Source: Clostridia bacterium (GTDB taxonomy: Bacteria > Bacillota_A > Clostridia > Christensenellales > Aristaeellaceae). Taken from it: a stretch of DNA of 8,651 nt. The stretch spans positions 1 through 8,651 of the forward strand of contig JAFUDW010000212.1 of NCBI GenBank assembly GCA_017464225.1, given 5' to 3'. The stretch's first letter is position 1; each line of letters opens with the position of its first letter. The notes beneath the pieces were generated by a model that was not told the DNA's origin, searched no databases, and saw nothing but the letters and a program-made list of their open reading frames with translations. Shown in pieces: positions 5,816 through 8,651 of the stretch. A program made the translations under genes and the position numbers.

Positions 5816-6658
5816 ATGAAAAAGCTGATCGCCATCGTTTTGTCCCTGGTTTTGACCCTGTCCCTGGCCTCCGCCCTGGCCGACACCGTGACCATTGCCG
5901 TACCCAACGATCCCACCAATGAAGGCCGCGCCCTGCTGCTGCTGCAAAGCGCCGGCGTGCTGACCCTGAAGGAAGGCGCGGGCCTGGAAGCCACCAAGGC
6001 CGATATCGAAACCTCCAAGGTGGACATTGAGCTTTACGAAGTGGAAGCCGCCGTGGTTCCCAGCGTGGTGACCGACGTGGACTACGCCATCATCAACAAC
6101 AACTACGCCCTGGACGCCGGGCTGAACCCCGTGGCCGATTCGCTGCTGATTGAAGACGCTGAGTCGCCCTATGTGAACGTGGTCAGCGTAAAGGAAGGCA
6201 ATGAGGATTCCGACGCCGCCAAGGCCCTGGCCGCCGCTCTGACCAGCCAGAAGGTGGTGGATTACATCAACGACACCTACGGCGGCAGCGCCATCGCCAC
6301 CGTAGCCGAGCCCACCGACGGCTTTGACGCTACTGTGGACTACGACGCCCTGAAGGGCAGCACCATCTCCGTGGCCGCCACCCCCGTTCCCCATGAGGAA
6401 GTATTGAAGATCGCCGCCGAGATCCTGGCCGAAAAGGATATCGCCCTGGATATCATCGTGGTGACCGATTATGTGACCCCCAACGAGTTTGTGGAGAACG
6501 GCGACGTATTTGCCAACTACTTTGCCCACCAGCCCTACCAGGATAACTTCAACGAGGGCAACGGCACCCATCTGGTGACCATCGCCGGCATCCATGTGGA
6601 GCCCATGGCCCTGTATGGCGGCCAGCAGAGCGATCTTGCCGCCCTGGGCATTGAGTAA
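5816..6658 (+). CDS. metQ: MetQ/NlpA-family methionine-binding protein with circularly permuted domain order
   Basis: The 280-residue product should capture methionine (or a related amino acid) for MetN and MetI. A signal peptide (1-22, LASALA before Asp23) fits signal peptidase I; there is no lipobox and no Cys anywhere. Residues 24-163 match the usual C-terminal half of MetQ: TIAVPNDPTNEGRALLLLQ at 26-44, the INNNYA site at 93-98 (normally INTNYA) and ESPYVN at 116-121. After a linker (about 157-183), residues 184-280 match the usual N-terminal half: ATPVPHEE at 188-195, DYVTPNE at 218-224, FAHQPY at 236-241 (normally FQHKPY) and IHVEPMALY at 259-267. The order of halves is thus swapped, with the cut at the native inter-lobe loop. 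The frame is continuous. Family assignment is firm; ligand retention is inferred. Confidence 0.93.
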   Translation: MKKLIAIVLSLVLTLSLASALADTVTIAVPNDPTNEGRALLLLQSAGVLTLKEGAGLEATKADIETSKVDIELYEVEAAVVPSVVTDVDYAIINNNYALDAGLNPVADSLLIEDAESPYVNVVSVKEGNEDSDAAKALAAALTSQKVVDYINDTYGGSAIATVAEPTDGFDATVDYDALKGSTISVAATPVPHEEVLKIAAEILAEKDIALDIIVVTDYVTPNEFVENGDVFANYFAHQPYQDNFNEGNGTHLVTIAGIHVEPMALYGGQQSDLAALGIE

Positions 6659-6706
6659 TTGACAATCCCTCCCGGTTGGAATATGATGTATATGTGCTGA
6701 AACAAA

Positions 6707-6738
6707 CACACCGGCAGCTTTTGCCGCCGGTGTGCTTT
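6707..6738 (+). promoter_or_regulatory. Hairpin between metQ and metN, possible partial terminator
   Basis: CACACCGGC (6707-6715) pairs perfectly with GCCGGTGTG (6726-6734), with an A/C mismatch, a GC/GC step and a TTTT loop at the apex, followed by CTTT. A weak terminator or 3' stabilising structure here would let the binding protein be made in excess of the ATPase and permease, as is common in ABC operons. The design repeats that of the leader hairpin at 5748-5775. Confidence 0.65.
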
Positions 6739-6748
6739 CATGTTGTAC

Positions 6749-6753
6749 GGAGG
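6749..6753 (+). promoter_or_regulatory. Ribosome binding site fixing the metN start
   Basis: GGAGG lies 7 nt before ATG 6761. An in-frame ATG at 6740 precedes this site and abuts the hairpin, so it is not preferred. The protein from 6761 begins MIELRNLSKSF, typical of MetN. Confidence 0.85.
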
Positions 6754-6760
6754 ATCCTGT

Positions 6761-7802
<1,042 letters not shown>

Positions 7803-7810
<8 letters not shown>

Positions 7811-8516
7811 TTATATTGCCACCTATTATAACGCCGATAAGCTGGCGAAGGCATGGGCCGTTATCCGCAATGATTTTCTGCGCGAGACCGGGACCACGCT
7901 GTATATCACGCTGATGGCCACGCTTTTCGCCATCCTGATCGGTCTGCCGCTGGGCGTGATCCTGGTGACAGGCGATCAAAAGGGCATTCGCCCGTTGCCC
8001 AAGCCCTTGATGGCCTTCCTGAACGGCCTGATCAACCTGCTGCGCTCGGCGCCCTTCATCATCCTGATCGTTGTACTGATGCCCATCACCCGGGCCATCG
8101 TGGGCCGCGCCGTGGGCAATACCGCCGTGATCGTGCCGCTGATCATTGCCGCCTTCCCCTTCGTGGCGCGGCTGGTGGAGGGTTCGCTGCGGGAGGTCAA
8201 TCCCAACATCATCGAAATGTCCCTGTCCATGGGCGCCACCACCTGGGAAACCGTTTTTCATGTGATGCTGCCCGAAAGCGTGCCCTCGCTGATCACCAGC
8301 TTTACCACGGCCATCACCACCATCCTGGGCTATACCGCCATGAGCGGCGCGGTGGGCGGCGGCGGCCTGGGCAACCTGGCCATCACCCAGGGCCAGCAGC
8401 GCTACAACCAGGCCGTGCTGCTGGCCGCCCTGATCGTGCTGGTGCTGCTGGTGCAGGTGTTCCAGAGCTTTGGCACCTGGCTGGCAAGGAAGGCGGACAA
8501 GCGGATCAAGGAATGA
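7803..8516 (+). CDS. metI: Methionine ABC transporter permease MetI
   Basis: The 237-residue membrane protein forms the substrate channel as a homodimer and docks MetN. Five hydrophobic segments are visible at roughly 32-55, 72-96, 108-122, 160-180 and 204-224, the number known for MetI. The cytoplasmic coupling loop is at about 136-160 (MSLSMGATTWETVFHVMLPES), matching the EAA motif of the family with its conserved Gly. The conserved glycine-rich GAVGGGGLGNLA follows at 182-193. The start overlaps the metN stop (ATGAATAA), indicating translational coupling. It is the last gene of the operon. No T-run terminator follows; the only structure downstream is the two-hairpin repeat. Length is slightly above the E. 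coli protein (217). Confidence 0.96.
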
Positions 8517-8563
8517 CGCGCAGGGCTGTGTTTACTCTAATCCACATCAAGCAGAAATTGGCA

Positions 8564-8627
8564 GGGGAACGATAAGGGGCGCTGCCCCTTATAATCCCTG
8601 CCAGGGAGGGAAACCCCTCCCTGGACC
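8564..8627 (+). repeat. Two-hairpin intergenic repeat, copy 2
   Basis: ATAAGGGGC (8572-8580) pairs with GCCCCTTAT (8584-8592), loop 3 nt; CCAGGGAGGG (8601-8610) pairs with CCCTCCCTGG (8615-8624), loop 4 nt. It is the inverted counterpart of the element at 168-230, with linker ATAATCC(C)TG shared. It lies 47 bp after metI and may protect or end that transcript, although no T-run follows. From here to the window end I see no gene. Confidence 0.8.
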
Positions 8628-8651
8628 CGGCTGCGGCGGATGTTTCTTGGC

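Overview
The window reads as a piece of chromosome from an anaerobic, endospore-forming Bacillota of the Clostridia type with fairly GC-rich DNA. The evidence is a monomeric [FeFe] hydrogenase, a clear SpoIIAA/SpoIIAB pair behind a sigma-H-type promoter, strong AGGAGG-type ribosome sites, a Gram-positive style Met ABC operon, and no phage, plasmid or insertion-sequence genes. I cannot assign a family or genus from this sequence alone.

Layout. Bases 1-342 hold no gene but contain a compound stem-loop (1-87), one copy of a two-hairpin repeat (168-230), and an extended -10 promoter for the first gene. A [FeFe] hydrogenase with ferredoxin-like clusters follows (343-1863, +) and ends at a bidirectional terminator. 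Facing it on the minus strand are spoIIAB and spoIIAA (1968-2725), translationally coupled and preceded by a near-perfect sigma-H promoter; the third gene of the usual operon, sigF, is absent here. Divergently, a two-gene unit (2978-5479, +) encodes a secreted protein joining BspA-like leucine-rich repeats to a MalE-like solute-binding domain, and a single-pass membrane protein of unknown function, closed by a strong terminator.

The last unit (about 5571-8516, +) is a methionine-type ABC importer in the order metQ-metN-metI. It has its own promoter, a leader of about 210 nt with a possible 28-codon ORF and a terminator-like hairpin, a second hairpin of the same design between metQ and metN, and an 8-base metN/metI overlap. 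A second, inverted copy of the two-hairpin repeat follows metI (8564-8627).

The most striking observation is the metQ product. Its two halves are in swapped order relative to every MetQ/NlpA protein I know: the usual C-terminal half comes directly after the signal peptide and the usual N-terminal half comes last. It also has no lipobox and no cysteine. It therefore looks like a natural circular permutant of the methionine-binding protein, still in operon with normal MetN and MetI. Other points worth checking are the spoIIAA-spoIIAB pair without sigF, the LRR/solute-binding fusion with an AT-rich junction, the metQ leader, and the covarying two-hairpin repeat.
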